Shown in pieces: positions 39,448 through 53,389 of a stretch of 64,000 nucleotides of DNA. This DNA is from Caenorhabditis elegans. Lineage: Eukaryota; Nematoda; Chromadorea; Rhabditida; Rhabditidae. A program made the translations under genes and the position numbers. Location: positions 8,866,001 through 8,930,000 of the forward strand of contig NC_003279.8 of the NCBI RefSeq assembly GCF_000002985.6, written 5' to 3'. The notes under the pieces are model-generated. The model saw only the letters and a program-made list of their open reading frames with translations, was not told the origin of the DNA and searched no databases. Position 1 is the stretch's first letter. Every line of letters begins with the position of its first letter.

Positions 39448-39865
39448 TCAAATATTGATTTGCTTACTAGAAGAAAGGAATATGGATTATATTCTTTTTT
39501 GCAATGCCACAATCAAAAACGAGTTTTTCGAAATGTGTGAAACTAGATTGAGAGTGAAGAGAGTATACAGAAACAAAGATATTAGGGATTATAATACCGA
39601 ACAGAGGGTGCAGACACAAATACATTTTGCAATTGTTTCGCAATGACCCAAGAAAATGCTTTATTTAATTTAATTACGGAGGCCGATACATAAAACTTTA
39701 AATATGGGAATAATTTTTAAACCAGGAAATGAAGAAAAACGATCCGTAGCGATTCAATATTTTGATAGACAAAAAATAAATGTGACAAAAAAGAATATGA
39801 TAGAAAGTATTATGAACATTTTTGACCGTTTCATGAGAAAATCAACGGATTAAATAAAAATAGTA
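39448..39865 (-). other. Candidate intercistronic region between vps-13 and tgs-1
   Basis: Only 418 bases separate the vps-13 stop from the tgs-1 start on the same strand. A minus-strand AATAAA lies at 39663-39658 and a pyrimidine-rich acceptor at 39480-39467, about 180 bases apart, which fits operon spacing in C. elegans. Confidence 0.5.
39467..39480 (-). promoter_or_regulatory. Acceptor upstream of tgs-1, candidate SL2 or SL1 site
   Basis: On the minus strand TTCCTTTCTTCTAG ends 19 bases before the tgs-1 ATG. No upstream exon is required by the reading frame, so it is probably a trans-splice site. Confidence 0.5.
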
Positions 39866-42800
39866 TTACGCAAGTGTTGCCTTCTTGTAGGCGGCTGCCA
39901 GCTTTGGATGAATCTTTTCTGCGTTTTGGAATGTGATTATCTTTCCTTCAGAGGAACCGATTCCGAGGAATCCCTTCTTCTTTTCCTGGAATTTACAGTA
40001 TTGAACAAAAATATTTTTAAAAATATTATATTACCTTCAACAAAATTTTGACACCATTTGGAATAAACTCGGGCTCTTTGATCTTACAGTACTCTGATCC
40101 CCACTCTGTCTGCCACACACCCATCATATCAGTACGTTTGCTGAGAACCAATCGACGGTCCGTTATAATGAGAACCATTTTTTCGCTGATAGATGCGTAG
40201 GTGACAAATTCATCAGTTTCAGCGAGCTCTCCACGATCTGTGTCTTTGAACACTTTGAATCCATAAGCGTCTCCGCTCGAATATGGTTTGACGATCTTGT
40301 CTTCTCGGAGTACACGGGGTGGTCTGAGTGGTCCGGCTTCTCTATTTGTTCCAGCAACTGCACGAACCGAATTCATGGTACCACTGGCAAAGTCTACAAC
40401 TCCCGAGACAGGACGAGTAACTACACCAATGAGACCTTTTCCAACTCCTTTCACAAATCCAAATCCTCCTTCCTGTTTTGCTCCTTCTATTGGTTTCGTA
40501 ACAACACCAGTTATTCCTCCAACAACTCCCATTCCAAGTCCTTTGAGTCCACGAGCCATACCTTCACCAAATGATTGTGGTTTACGATTTAGATCTTCTT
40601 GGCGTTTTTTCATGTAATCATCGTCAAAAGTAAGCGCAGCGACTCCTTTTCCGACAGTTCCAGTGATTCGGCCAACTGCTCCAGCAGCACCACCAACAGC
40701 ATGTCCAAACATCGATTGAACACCGAGTGCAACTCCGGCAGCGAATTCCTTTAAAAAATAAAAATTATATGAAAAGATTATATCTAACCAATACCTCTGG
40801 ACCCTGAATAGCACCTTGGAATGGCTGATAGAAAAGATCTTCAACTCCAGCAGACAAGTCACGAACGAGACCGAATGGATTTCCAATGATGTCGAGTCCT
40901 AATACAAGTACATAAACTTGTTTAATGAACTGTTTGGCATAATGAGAAATAATTTCGCTATTCAACTGCTCTGGACTATAAAAGACACATTTACGCTCGA
41001 AATATGCAAGTTTGAAAACGACGTCTTGAAGTTCTGTTAGTGTTACTCCTACAGATCGAAGCAAAACATTGATCATTTCTGATTGGATAGGCATGCTTAC
41101 TCCTGAAGCTGCAACGTCTCCAGAAGTTCCTCCCTGTGAGAAAGAGAGATGCATCATAATTGGAGAAATGTGAAGATCGTTGTAGAAGCTCTTGGGGCGC
41201 TGAGAACGGTATGTGCTTGCAGTTTCAGAGAGTGTAACGTGGCAAATTTTGATATCTTCGTCGAACATTTCTTTCTGAAAAGATATCATTAATGAAATAT
41301 TTTATTAAAACTACTAACTCCATATGGTTTTCTTGTCACTTCTCCTGATATGAGCAAAAGAAGCGCATTTATGAGTCCTTGATCGACTTGAACCGAAAAC
41401 TCTTGAATAAGAACATGCCCGTATTCAATCTCGGCAATCGACGAAAATTCAGGTTGTCTCTGTAGAAGTGAAAGTTCGATGAACGGCTTTGGAGCTGAAA
41501 GTTATATTTACAAAAGTGAAACGATGGGTGCAAATTCTTACTGTTGTCCACAATTACGCTCTTCGGTGGTGGAACGACTGAGAGGACACGCGGGAAGATG
41601 CATGCATCGAGCTGAAACACAAAAATATTGATTCTCCAAAAATCATAGACATAGAAAAGCTCTTGAATATCAATTTTGGAATAGCAATTAAGTTTTACCT
41701 GGTTATCAATTTGAATATGATTGATCTTTGCGTGAAGTCGAGTTCTCTGTGAACTTTTTCCGTAACAAGCCCAAAGTCCTTTTTCAAAGATTCTTCGAAG
41801 TTTTACTTCCTTTCCTTTCTTTTTCTTCATAATCATACGATTAACATTGACCTCGAATGCTTCCATAGCTTCATAATCATCGTTAGGAGTGACCAAATGT
41901 GCTTGATACTTTTCTTCCAAAACTTGCATATATTTTACAGCGAGAGGCTTGAATCTTCCTTTTTTCACTTCTTCTTCCCAAAGGATATCCGAAGAAGAGA
42001 TTGCCATGTAAATGATTTCACGACCGACAATGTTATCAACGACAGACAGTCCGAATCCTTGGAGTGAAATTTCTGCTTGCATATCAACAACATCAGTTTC
42101 CCAACTACCGTACGCTGCTTTGGCAATGTCAACATCCGGTGTGAAAAGGAGAACTCGCTGTCTTCCTATCAAGAAGTTTGAATAATATGAGAATCTGCGG
42201 ACACTCTTATCAATTTGCAAATCGCCAAATCTATTCTGATCGAGTTTATCTTCGAAATGCCAATCACCAATATCTACTTCAAGAACCTTGGGCTCAATAA
42301 TACTTGACCATGAGAAGTGTGCAAACTCATTTGGACCAACAGTGGTTTTAATATGTCCCTTTTGTCCGAAAGTGACGGGAACCGTGAGATTGTTCATAAC
42401 TTGGACAGGGCACATTCCTGGAACAAATGAAGAAAGATGAATAGCTACGGAAGATTCGCCAGTTGATACTGATACTTCAACTCCAATTGCTTCTCCATCC
42501 ATCTGCAAATTGTATAACTTAAAAACTGACGATATCAGATACAAACGAACATGACACAAAGTCTCATAGTTTTCAGTGATTGGGAAGAGAAGAGACTCGG
42601 CTTCTGGTTCTTCTTTATATCTTACACACATCAACTTTCTTTTCTTACGTTCCACAGGCCAAATTCCAACACACTGAAAAACAACTTCTTTGAATATGTT
42701 ATCCTAGGTTTCCTACCGTCTCAGCTGGAATATCAACCCATCCTTTTTGACCTTCTTCACGAATTTCCATGGGATTCTTTCCAAGATTTGAAACCAAGTA

Positions 42801-45800
42801 AAACGGAGCAAAAGTGACAATCTTAGTCAGACCTGACTGGCAGAGTTTAATATCAACAGTAAGCTGAAAAAAAGGTATTTTTTGAAGAATAAAAATTGCA
42901 ATGCTCACATCGAAATCATGCTCAGAACCCTTACAAGTGATACGAGCGGCGTTTCCAACAGTATCCAATGGGAATTCTTCTGACCATTCACTAAGATTCT
43001 CGATCCTGACTCGAGCCTACAATTTGTAAATTAAAATTTCGTAGAAAATATAAAGTGTGTAACCTTCTTCTTCTTGGATAAGTCTATTGCAGGGAATGGC
43101 AAGATGATTGGATTCTCAGTTGGTAGATGCTGAACAGCGTCATCGTTCTGAAAATTGGAAAATTGAATTAAAAGTGAAACACATTTTTTGATTGGTTAGC
43201 CAGGAAAAAATGCCCAGAAAAGGAAACACAAAATGTGAAACTTTTGATAGAAAATGGATGAAAATGTTGAACCTCTTGAGATGTGACGACCGACTTCTTT
43301 CCGCATGGAACACACCCGCGCGCAGTGTTTGACAACATGTTTCCACTGCTCTCCTATTGAAAAAGGGGAATTAATGATAGAATATTGAAATAGAACTATT
43401 CTATATTCAAATCAGAATAGAGAAGAAAATAATATGTAACGAAGCGATGAAACATCACCATTTAATAGCAAAAACCCGATAAATAGAAGCTGCGGATTAA
43501 GTAAGAAAATAAAGATTTTTGATAAACTTCAGCAATTTTATTTGGAATATTCCAAATTATTATACGAATTTCATAAAAGCTCACCACATGTCTAAGCATC
43601 TTATCTGTGTTGTTCACAAGCCAGAATGGAGCATACAAGTAAACTTTCTGATCACCATATTCACTTGTCCAGTGGAGTCCGAGAAGCTGAAAAATGTAAA
43701 TAAAACCACATTTGAATATTCAAAACAATCTACCAATTCATCTGATCCAGTTTCTGTGTTCAACGCGACAACTTCAACATCTTTCTTGATTTCTGGAATT
43801 GACATGTCCAAGACATACTTTTCTCCAAGATAGGTGAGCCACGCTTTAACCGGGCTACCAGCGACAACATTAAGAAGTGTAGACATTCCTGCACCGAGAA
43901 CTTTTTGTTCAGGAAGTTCGATATTAATGTCGAATGGAAGGTTGTTGTGGAACTCGAGTGGAGGATGTAAGTGAACATGATAGATACTCGTTGTCTGATC
44001 ATCAATACCATCCTGGATCTTTTCCTCGTGGACAACAGAATCGATGTAGATTCCAGAGAATGAACCATCGGTTGAGTCAGCTTCACAACGAACAGCTTGA
44101 CGACGGTTGTGTTCAAAGTTGTGCCAGCATAGGGATTCAAATGAGACTTCGTATCTGAAAAAATAGGATAAAATAAAATCGTGGACAACATGCGTACTTG
44201 TCGTCCACCGGTTTCAAATAAATATCTCCCGATGGGGAGAATAGCAACGGAACTGCCAGAGGAATCGTTTCTCCATGTTCCACAGTGCCAAACAGATCCA
44301 AAGTGGTATCTCGTTTTGAATAAATCTCCACAGCATATGACAAATGATTTGTGAACTTGACATGTGAATTGAGTGTTACGAGGCGTCGACTATTCTCAAC
44401 TGTTGTTTCGGCGACAATAAGCCACTTGTGTCCACCATCACTGACTCTTGGCAAGTGAATGACCCTCTTTTCAGCTCGTCCAATCTTTGTTTCGCGTACA
44501 GTTCCAGCCAACTCAAACTTCAAATCACCAGTAATTTCTTCTTGTTCGATACTCAATCTACGATCTTCCACATCACTCTTTCTGTTCTTCAAGAAAACGT
44601 CCACAAATTCTCCATGCGTGGCATCGACAGCTTGTCCGTTCTCACTAACTCGAATAGTTTCGGTGTCGAGAACCTTCACAGAAATTCCAGTTTCGTTGAG
44701 TACAACAAATGGAGAAATTCCAGGAAGGTGGCGGGTTTTGGTTGGAGTAATCTGTTTGGCGGCAGTTGCGAATACTTCGGAAAGCTTGTTGAGCAATGAG
44801 AGCAAGGATTTTGTTACGGTGACATTCAACATTTTATCAGCTTCGATTTTAACTTCCGTTTGTGGAGAAGAATCTGACGAATCCTGCTTATTGCGAGATT
44901 TCATCTAAATTCAAAGGTTAAAAAGTAATAATAAAGGATTTACTTACTGTCATAGCCAACTTCCATCTCTCGAACTCTCCCTTCTCATTTTCCACAGGCT
45001 CAATAATGGGCTCCCATACGCTAACTGACTCATTATAATATGACATTTGAACTGATACTCCCGAGGAAACACGCATAGCTGATGACCAATCATATGCTTC
45101 AGCATTGACAAGCATGTCTAAGAAGATTAGAGGAACAGGAATCTGAAAAAAATAATTTCATGAATGAGTCGTGAAATGTATACTTACAGCTCCAGTTCCA
45201 GCTTCCAACGTGAAAGAAATTCGCTCGATATCCACTTTAGCACTCTCTTTTCCAATCATCGAATCTGTTCTGCTTTTATCTTCCTGAGTAACATCAAGTT
45301 CTTCCTCGACGGCTTCTTGGGCAACTGGAGCAGCGAAGAACCAATATTTTCGGTGATCAATTGGCTTGGAATCGAAGTAATTTGGCCATTTACGAAGCTT
45401 CGCAGCTTTTTGACTGATTGATCCTGTTTCACCGGGTGCAGAACTTTTGGAGAATTCGGCGGATACAGCAGATAGAAGTCGAATAATTGATGGTGACATT
45501 TTAATATCTAAAGCTGACATTTTGAGGACAGCATCAGTTGTTTTTCTTTCCGTATTCATATTAACAAGTGCTTCGATTCTTACTGGAGTGAGAACTTGAT
45601 AAGTTACTTCATTTCGACGACTTGATTGGTAATAACTCGAGAAAATTGTCAAATTCTCAACAGCAACATTCATCTTAGTGTCTTTGGTTTGCTCATTTGG
45701 ATGAGATGCTGCAGTAACATTAAACGAAAGAATCAGTGCTTGAGTGGATTCTGGATGCATAGAATCTTCAACAAGAATAACTTCCACTCCATGCATATCA

Positions 45801-48800
45801 CAATCGATCGCGAGAGTTCCAACAGGTTGTGGAGGTCCCGAAGAAGTTTTGGTACCACCGGTGAAAGTTGACGAAGCACTTGGAGACGCTGAGACTGCTT
45901 TAGTAGGAACATTGGCAGTGACAGCTTGTTTCTCAAGTTGCTCTTCCGATTGTGGAACATTGAAAAATCGTGTGAGACATCCCAAAAACTCTGGACAGAG
46001 GCAAATGAAGAACGCTGACATTTTCAATCTAATCTGCTTGTTGGCTTCAGCATCTTGATTGAAGCTCATATCCAAGAATCGGTCGTCTTTAGATCCCTTC
46101 TTATCCATTAGTTTTGAAATCTTGGTCTTCTCCTTTCTCTCATCGTCCATGGTAAATGCATCTAAAGACATGGCAAATACAATAGAGTTATCTTCTCCAA
46201 TCTTTCCCGAAGTTTTCACATTTTTCAATCGAAGAGCAGCGAAAGCATCAGATTCTTTTCGTTCACCGTTGACAGCTTCTCCCTCGTAAAGAACTGCTGA
46301 AATCTTATCAAGTACGAACTGGAACACAATTCGAGTATGTGACTTCTCGATAACTGGTGGTCCAGCATTGGCTTCACGATCCTTCTTCTCCTTTTCTTTT
46401 CCTGGCGAAGTTAATGCTGCTGCAGTGTTAGAAGATTCTAGTGATGATGGTGGTGGAGGCGGCGGAATAGCAAGATCAGCTCCCTCGGCAAGATTTCCTG
46501 ACAGTGTCTGCATTAGAGTCTTGTAATCAGCGTCCGACATTTCAGCTTCAATTGAATGAATATGAGCATCAACTACTATTTCAGGAAGTTCTTTCGCGAC
46601 GGCGAATGTCAAGTTTCGCTGAAGAGCCAATTTGAATGAAATAGGTTTAAGAATCAAACAAGATGATGAAACAGCTGACACATCCTCATTCATAACACCC
46701 ATTCCAAATGAACAATCAGTCATCAGAATATCCATTCGATCAATGATGGCTTTCGGGTATTCGGAATCTCCGCGAATCTCATTCTTCAATGCCAAACGTC
46801 CCAAATGAAGCACAATGACGTCACGAGATGTTGAAAGTCGTGGGACAACGATGAATGGTGCTTCGAGAATAACATCAAGCTGAATTCTTGGTGGCGATTG
46901 TTCCATAATCTGCTTCACATTTTGGGCAGCTGTAGCAGCTTTTTCGGCGGCAGCCGCTTGAGCAGCCTGAGCAGCAAGGACTGCTTCATTTTGGAAAGGT
47001 GCTAACCATGCCATCAGTCTAGCCAGCCAGAGATTAAGAAAAACGAATCTCATTTGAGCGAGACGCATTTTGACAACCATATCGACATCAGATGACTTCA
47101 TCAATGCACGCTGCTCATCAGTTCTTTGATATTGAACAAAATCAAAACGAAGCATATCTTCCTTGCCAGTAACTGAAAGCAACTTCTTATAAACAGCTCC
47201 TGGAGTTCGATCCTTCATAGAAATTGCACGCAGAGTAGCAACAACTTCCATAGCTTTTTCAGTGATTTTTACGTTCGCATTGATCTGGAACTTGCTGAGT
47301 AATTTATTCAAAACTTCATAAAGAACATACATTTTCAATTGCCAAACTTGTCTCTAAATGTTTTTGTGTTCCTATCATCAGAGCCAAACTTCCAAACGAA
47401 GCCTTGATCCGTTGCTTGATATTTCGAGAAACATCCATCTCCTGGGTAGCTGATCCAACTGTCTTCTTCCGTTGTCTCTTTTCTTTTCCAGAAGGTGTTC
47501 TACTCATTGAAGCAATTGACATGACGCTGTCACTAAGTTTTCTACTGATTTTTCTAGCCGTCTCCTCGACTTTCTTCTCTTCTGGTGTATTTTTCTGAAG
47601 TTCGTTGAGTTGTGCTTGAAGTGCTTCACCAAACGCTTTAAGTTCCAAAACCCCTTCTTGGTGAAGAGAGACCGCCAATTTGGTGAAGCGGAAATCAACA
47701 GATTGTTCCGTAAGAGCGTATTCCGTGGCAAAGAATGGAGATTCTGGATTAGCTTGAACAAACTTCAGAGTCATCAGTGCACCTTGTAGCTCATCATTGT
47801 CGATAAGATAAAGATGTTCGCGTTTCTCATCCAACGATTTGAATTCGGGCATTGAGATTTTGATAGAGCCGAGCTCAGCGGTAACAACCATGTCAAATGT
47901 TCGCATTTGAAGTTTGCAAGCCATTTTAAGAATAGAAACGTCACAGAACACAGCATCCTTCCGATAAACCACAACACCAATTTGATTGAGACGAAGATCG
48001 AGTTCAATCTGCACCTGCTGCTCACTGGTCTTCTTTTTCTTTTCTTTTTCATCATCATCGCCTCCTTCTTCTTTCTGTGTGACATCTTCTTCCATTTCCT
48101 CCACTTCCATTATAGTTCTCATTTTTGCTCGATCCTTGATCTTTGCAACAGGAACTTCAAGTTCTTTTTCAGCTTTCGTTTTCTCATCAGCTTTGGGAGT
48201 AGGAATAGAGAGACCGAGCTTCATTAGTCCGATTAGACGATCGTCTGAAAAATACATTGTGAACAAAAACAATTATAAATGAAAAATACCGGAAATTCCT
48301 ATGACAATATTCGGCAAATCTCCGATAACTCTCATTTTTGCGAGTTTCAAATCGTCAATTGAACTTTTATGAATTTGAATATCTAATCCAGTTGGTTTGA
48401 GAACATGAAGTGGAGATTCCTTTTCAAATACGCAATTCTCCGCTGTCTCCACATTTTCAGCAAAAGCGATAACAACATTGCTCAGCTTGACATGGAATCG
48501 ATCATAAGCTTTTTCCATCAGAGCAGCCATTTTATTCATTCCGGAAGTATCTACCGATGAATTGTCAACTGTCACAACGGAGAGGAGACCCATATCAGCG
48601 AGTAGTGTCGGCTTCTCAGAACTATAAGTTCCACCTTCGCTGACATAAATTCGAGCCGGTTGAATCTGAACGTCAAGCACGAGCCGAGAACGATGTTCGA
48701 CTGCATATGCCAATCCTGTAGCTGATCTTGCTTTGACCTCTTCGTATCGAGACATTGCAAGCGCAGTTAGTTGATTCAGACGAACTGACTCCGGTGGTTT

Positions 48801-50804
48801 AAACACGTCGATGGCATTGTTGATGGCTGGAGCCTGATACTTGATATTAATAGGAGCAACAGCGAGTTTCACGAGTTGATCATAATTTCCTTTTAGTGGA
48901 TTAGTGTCAAGAAGGAAGGACATCCAAGGAATAGAAGGATCACGAACACGAATAATTTCTGTACCGCAACCATCCATTCGAAGCTCTTGGATCGATGATT
49001 CGACGCTGAAAATTAAAAATAGGCTTTAAAATGCTTTAAAAAACTTACTGCATTGCACTAGCACTTGGCCTTTGTTCGACACTCGCAACGAGTTTGAGAA
49101 GTTGCATTGAAACAGCTCCATCGACAACAATTGCAACTTGTCCAAGCTTGAAGTCGAATTTATTTTCAACAAACTCTTTTGGATAGTTGGTTGGTGGAAT
49201 GTTTTCTTGATAGTCAATAGCTTCGAATAGTTTCGCCTTTTCTTCTGGAGTCATCGCTTCTTGGAATTGAGATCCAATATCTTTTGCGCCCTTCTTTTTA
49301 TCTGGAGTTGGTCCACCTCCACCGCCAAACCAACTCTTGCCCCAAGCAACCCATCCAGTTGGTTTGTCTTCTTGGCGAGTCAATCCTTCTCTGTCAATTT
49401 CTAGCTCGGCTTGTTGTCGTGCAACGTTAACATTGAAAACATCTAATTTCTTCTCAGCCTCTTTAATTGTAGCTTGAACATCCGCTCCTGGGCTTGCCTC
49501 CGTTTGCCTTCTGACCCAAGCTTTCTGGTATTTCCTGACCAATTGACGATGTTTCTGCATTCGATCCCAAGACCAATTGTTGCGACGACGTCTCACCTTC
49601 TCTTCAAGGATTGAAGTGTACGCGAATTTCCACCATGCCTTGTAATGCCCTTTGAATTCATTCAGATTTGGACGATATTTCAGATATTGCCCAGCTGCAT
49701 TGAATCTTTCTTGAGCCTCGAGGAATAACAAAACATCTTGATATTGGAATTTACCAATAGCAATCGAAAGTGCATGCATATCGACAGCCAAGTCAATTTT
49801 AGGAATCTTCCAGTTGGAGCCATCAGTTTCCGGCTTTTGATTCAACTTCAATTTCGCCTCCATTTGAATTGGCTCCAGAATATAATTGTATCCTTCAGGT
49901 CCATTCTTTCCATTATGAATAGTTTCTTGCAATTTCTTACGAATGGCTTCCTTGTCATCAAGATCGGATATGAATTCCGTAGAAGAATTCCAATAAATCG
50001 CCAAATTCTGAAGAGACACCAACTTGTAGATAATCTTTACCACATCCTTGTGAATCGTCTCTCTCCAGTTTTCGTCAGTGGTCTGTAATAGTAATTACAT
50101 GGTTTAAAAAAAAAAATTAATTATGCCAAACCTTGAAATTAAGCTTTTCCAGAGTGATTCCCATTGCAAAAGGACGATGACGATTGGTGTATCTATCCTC
50201 GAAACGAACATGAATGTTGGATACAGAGATCTGAAAAAAAAACAATAATAAGTTTGGAATATATTTTCGAAGGAAATATGAATTTAGAAAATAATTTATC
50301 TACCTGCAGATTTTTAATAATCTGTGTTATCATCTTTTCAGTGAATGTGTCCGCTTGTGGATCTTTTGGCTTTCTGCGCTCTTTTCGAGCCTCTTCCAAC
50401 CGAGCCAATGTCTTCTGTTTGATTTCTTGAATATTCTTTGCCACCTTTTCTTCATTATACACAACACCCTTATTAGGCACCACAATGAGATTGAGACCGT
50501 CTACGGTAGCGATAACGGGCTCATTGTAAAGATTCTTCCATGGAATTTTGAGTACCAGAGAAGAAAGATATCCATATTTTAATTTTATTGGCAAATCGAA
50601 GTCATCTAACGCAGTTTCTTTAACTTGCAGATTATCGAGTTTCACATCTCCTGAAAAATAAAAAGAATTTAGTTATTTGTTTTTTTTTCAAAATTTGAAT
50701 TCACCTCCCCAAATGCCAATATTAAGTTGTGATGAGTCCAAGTTATCGACAAAGTCGCCTAAGAACCTGTTGAGCAGGTCGGCGACAAGCGATTCGAACA
50801 CCAT
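39866..50804 (-). CDS. vps-13: VPS13-family bridge-like lipid transfer protein
   Basis: About 22 exons run from ATG 50804 (100-base first exon) to TAA 39866, giving about 3,210 residues, normal for VPS13. These rod-shaped proteins carry lipids through a hydrophobic groove between apposed membranes (ER with mitochondria, lysosomes or lipid droplets). Visible: chorein N-terminus ([30 protein letters not shown]), extended chorein region (exons 2-7, including the 2.1-kb exon 47285-45188 with Ala- and Pro-rich linkers), the VAB/SHR-BD adaptor-binding region (about 45142-41700), ATG2-C/DUF1162-like amphipathic segments with Gly-rich helices (40748-40300: [28 protein letters not shown]), and a C-terminal PH-like domain ([17 protein letters not shown] to [17 protein letters not shown]). 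An 81-base phase-0 exon (43353-43273) may be a cassette. A first-exon acceptor two bases before the ATG suggests SL1 splicing. Confidence 0.95.
43273..43353 (-). other. Candidate cassette exon of vps-13 (81 bases)
   Basis: An exactly 27-codon, phase-0 segment beginning ESSGNMLSN and containing CVPC lies between longer-than-usual introns in the adaptor-binding region. Its Cys- and Ser-rich composition differs from the neighbouring beta-sandwich modules. Skipping it keeps the frame. Confidence 0.45.
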
Positions 50805-53100
50805 TCTGAAAAGAAAAACAAGAATATAAACTCAAAGTTTAAGAGGAGAATACCATACTTTTACGATGTGCAGCAGAAAAGCGCACAATAAAATCGGAGA
50901 AAAGGCAATTTTGCAAAGAGAACGAAGAAATGGGGAGAGAAAAATAAAAAAAGTATATCGAACATGATGTGTAAACAAAACAAGTACTTTTTAGTGTTTT
51001 TGTTGTTCAAAAAAGAAGAAAGCGACAAAAATTAAAAATATAAAGATGTTTTGTTTGCTCTGAGACTAGACATACTGTGAAGAGAACTTGAAAACTACAA
51101 AACGGGCACCAAAACTGTCAATTTTTGTCCAGCGGAAACCGATGACTATGATGTTCTGAATATGAAAATAGGTTAGTTTTCTGTTGAGAATAAATAATTT
51201 CGGTCAAAATGATCAAAACCTCAATTTATCTGATAAGATAATGTTTACTTGTTGAAATCAGTGATTCTTATCAACGAATTTAATTTTATCTTTCGCTGAT
51301 TTGTTGTACTTAATTCTTATTTTTAAGTGGGAGACCAGGAAATTGAGTATTTTTTGTAACTAAACGAACTTAAGAGAAATAATAGATTCAGTAATTTCTA
51401 TAGGAAAGTATAATAGTCATCCTAAACATAGTTTCTAAACTGTGCAATGAGAATAAAGAATTCGATTTGGAAAATTCTTATATTCTATGTATTTCGAACA
51501 CAAAAAGTCTTGGAGATGCAAAAAGTTATTCTGATCAGGGATGTCTCTTTGCAATAAAATTTTTCTTTTTCGGAATTAACATAGAAAATTCTAGCAGAAG
51601 CTGGTGTATGGTGCCTTATAACTAACCACAAACGCAACCGAAACAGGCGATTCAGTACCTCAAAGACCAAAAAAACAACACAAATTGTTTATCTTCCCTA
51701 AATTTCCTCCTATTTTCGAACGAAAATCTAGATCACGGATGAAAAAAGTATCATCACATGCACGTATATGTGCATTCACCTTTAGAAATATGAATGAACA
51801 ATTTCTATTAATTAAAACAACGGGGAACCCTAAAAATCCAACAAAATTCAAATGTTTGCGAGTGAATGACATGCAGTGAAATGAGAGGGGAGATGATGAG
51901 AGATCGGGCGCCATTGAGATACGCAGACGGTTAGACATTTGTTGTTTACAGCTGCCTTCTTTTTTATTGGCACAAAAAACAGAAAGAGCTCCTTCCAATG
52001 CAAAAAACATTTGATATAATTTTTATTTTTTTAGTAAAGTTAAGAAATAAATCAGTTGCTATTTATAAAATATTCATAAGGGAATATTTGTTTTTGATAA
52101 GAACCTGCAGTTCAGATAATTCGCGAGAGCCATAAAACGTAGTATCTAGTTCTGCGAATTAAAAGTAAAAGTATCGTGAAACAAAAAAAAATATTCACTG
52201 TAACTTTGAGTCTATTTCCAGCTGAGAACAGAGTTAGTAAAAATTAGTTGCATCGAGACAGCCTTATGAAAAAAAACTAGTTCAGTGTTTTTTTTTCACT
52301 TTTGAATTCTTAAAGGGTCTGATGTATTCATAGAATAGTTAACTACTAAATACCAACTCTTTCGAAATACTTTCAGCGAGAATAGATAAACCAACAAACG
52401 TTTTTTAAATTGTTCAACAAAAAACGAAAAATCGAGTGAATCGAACCTGGTGTTTGTGGCAATAGGAACGAAATAGGAAGGTCAATACAATTAGCCATTC
52501 TACGGGCGGAAATTTTAATGCTTTTTTTGTTACCATCAAAACTGTATTTGTTGGAGAATGTTTGAAATCGAAACATATAACAAAAAGCAAATCAAACTAT
52601 CAGTGACACCTAGAACAGCTGTTCTTCTCAAGTTTTATGAGAGAGAAAACCGATTACTCATCGAAATTTTTTGAAGTTTTGAGAGATGCACGTTGCAATT
52701 TCTATATCTTCGACATCGATTTTTGATGTCACACGGGTAAGAGACTGCCGAGATTTTAGAGCGCAAGGTTTTATTATTAAAAAAGAGAAATCGGAATATA
52801 ATTCGCGAAAAAACAAGGAAAACGAGGAAAATTTGTTTTGAAAACCAATTGTGCAAAACAACAAATTTCGAAACACGCGCGCTGCGTCTGCAAACACTGG
52901 AGAAATGCGTACTTTACCATCTACAGTAACCTTCACTAACAATTTCGCGAATATGCATTCAAGTTTAAATAATCATAATAAATTAATAACTGAAAGCAAA
53001 GTGTTTATTATCAACAACTAATTATAAAATCTAAATAATTTTTTTCTGAAGAAATCTACGACAGTTTTTTTAGCGAAAATTAATGTTGTCGTCTTGTTTT
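50805..53100. other. Intergenic region upstream of vps-13
   Basis: About 2.3 kb with no credible gene. An acceptor (minus strand CTTTTCAG, about 50806-50813) directly precedes the vps-13 ATG. A small GC-rich patch with CGCGCGCTGCGTC occurs near 52875. The longer open frames here are antisense or low complexity. Confidence 0.5.
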
Positions 53101-53287
53101 GGAATAGAGTTACAAATTTTGATGTAAATGTTCGAGGTTCTGTATTATTGTGAAAAGACTAAACATATTGGACTATATTATGTCTTATAATTAGTTTCCG
53201 ACAGGAGGAGACGACGAATTCACTGGCACAGTTAGATTTAAAAATGTTTTCTATTTTTGAATGTTTGTATTAAATTCAATTCGAATT

Positions 53288-53293
53288 TTTATT
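53288..53293 (-). terminator. AATAAA polyadenylation signal of the SH2-fold gene
   Basis: TTTATT on the plus strand about 100 bases downstream of the stop. It falls inside a short segment of the left arm that is missing from the right arm. Confidence 0.45.
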
Positions 53294-53349
53294 GCAATTC
53301 AATTTTTACAAAACAATAACAAACATATGCTGAAAATAATATTCATTGT

Positions 53350-53389
53350 TTCAAAGGTCATTGATTCAGTTCAAAGGTCATTGATTCAA
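53350..53389. repeat. Tandem duplication of a 20-base unit beside the SH2-gene stop codon
   Basis: TTCAAAGGTCATTGATTCA occurs twice back to back (with one G between) immediately 3' of the stop at 53392-53390. The other arm of the inverted repeat has only one diverged copy. Confidence 0.8.

Noticed and set aside
41001-47761. Many long open frames on both strands across the vps-13 locus
   Set aside because: They are shadows in other frames of the long vps-13 exons, lacking their own starts, splice context or known motifs.
51660-52010. 116-codon minus-strand open frame upstream of vps-13
   Set aside because: No splice or poly(A) context and composition like noncoding DNA.
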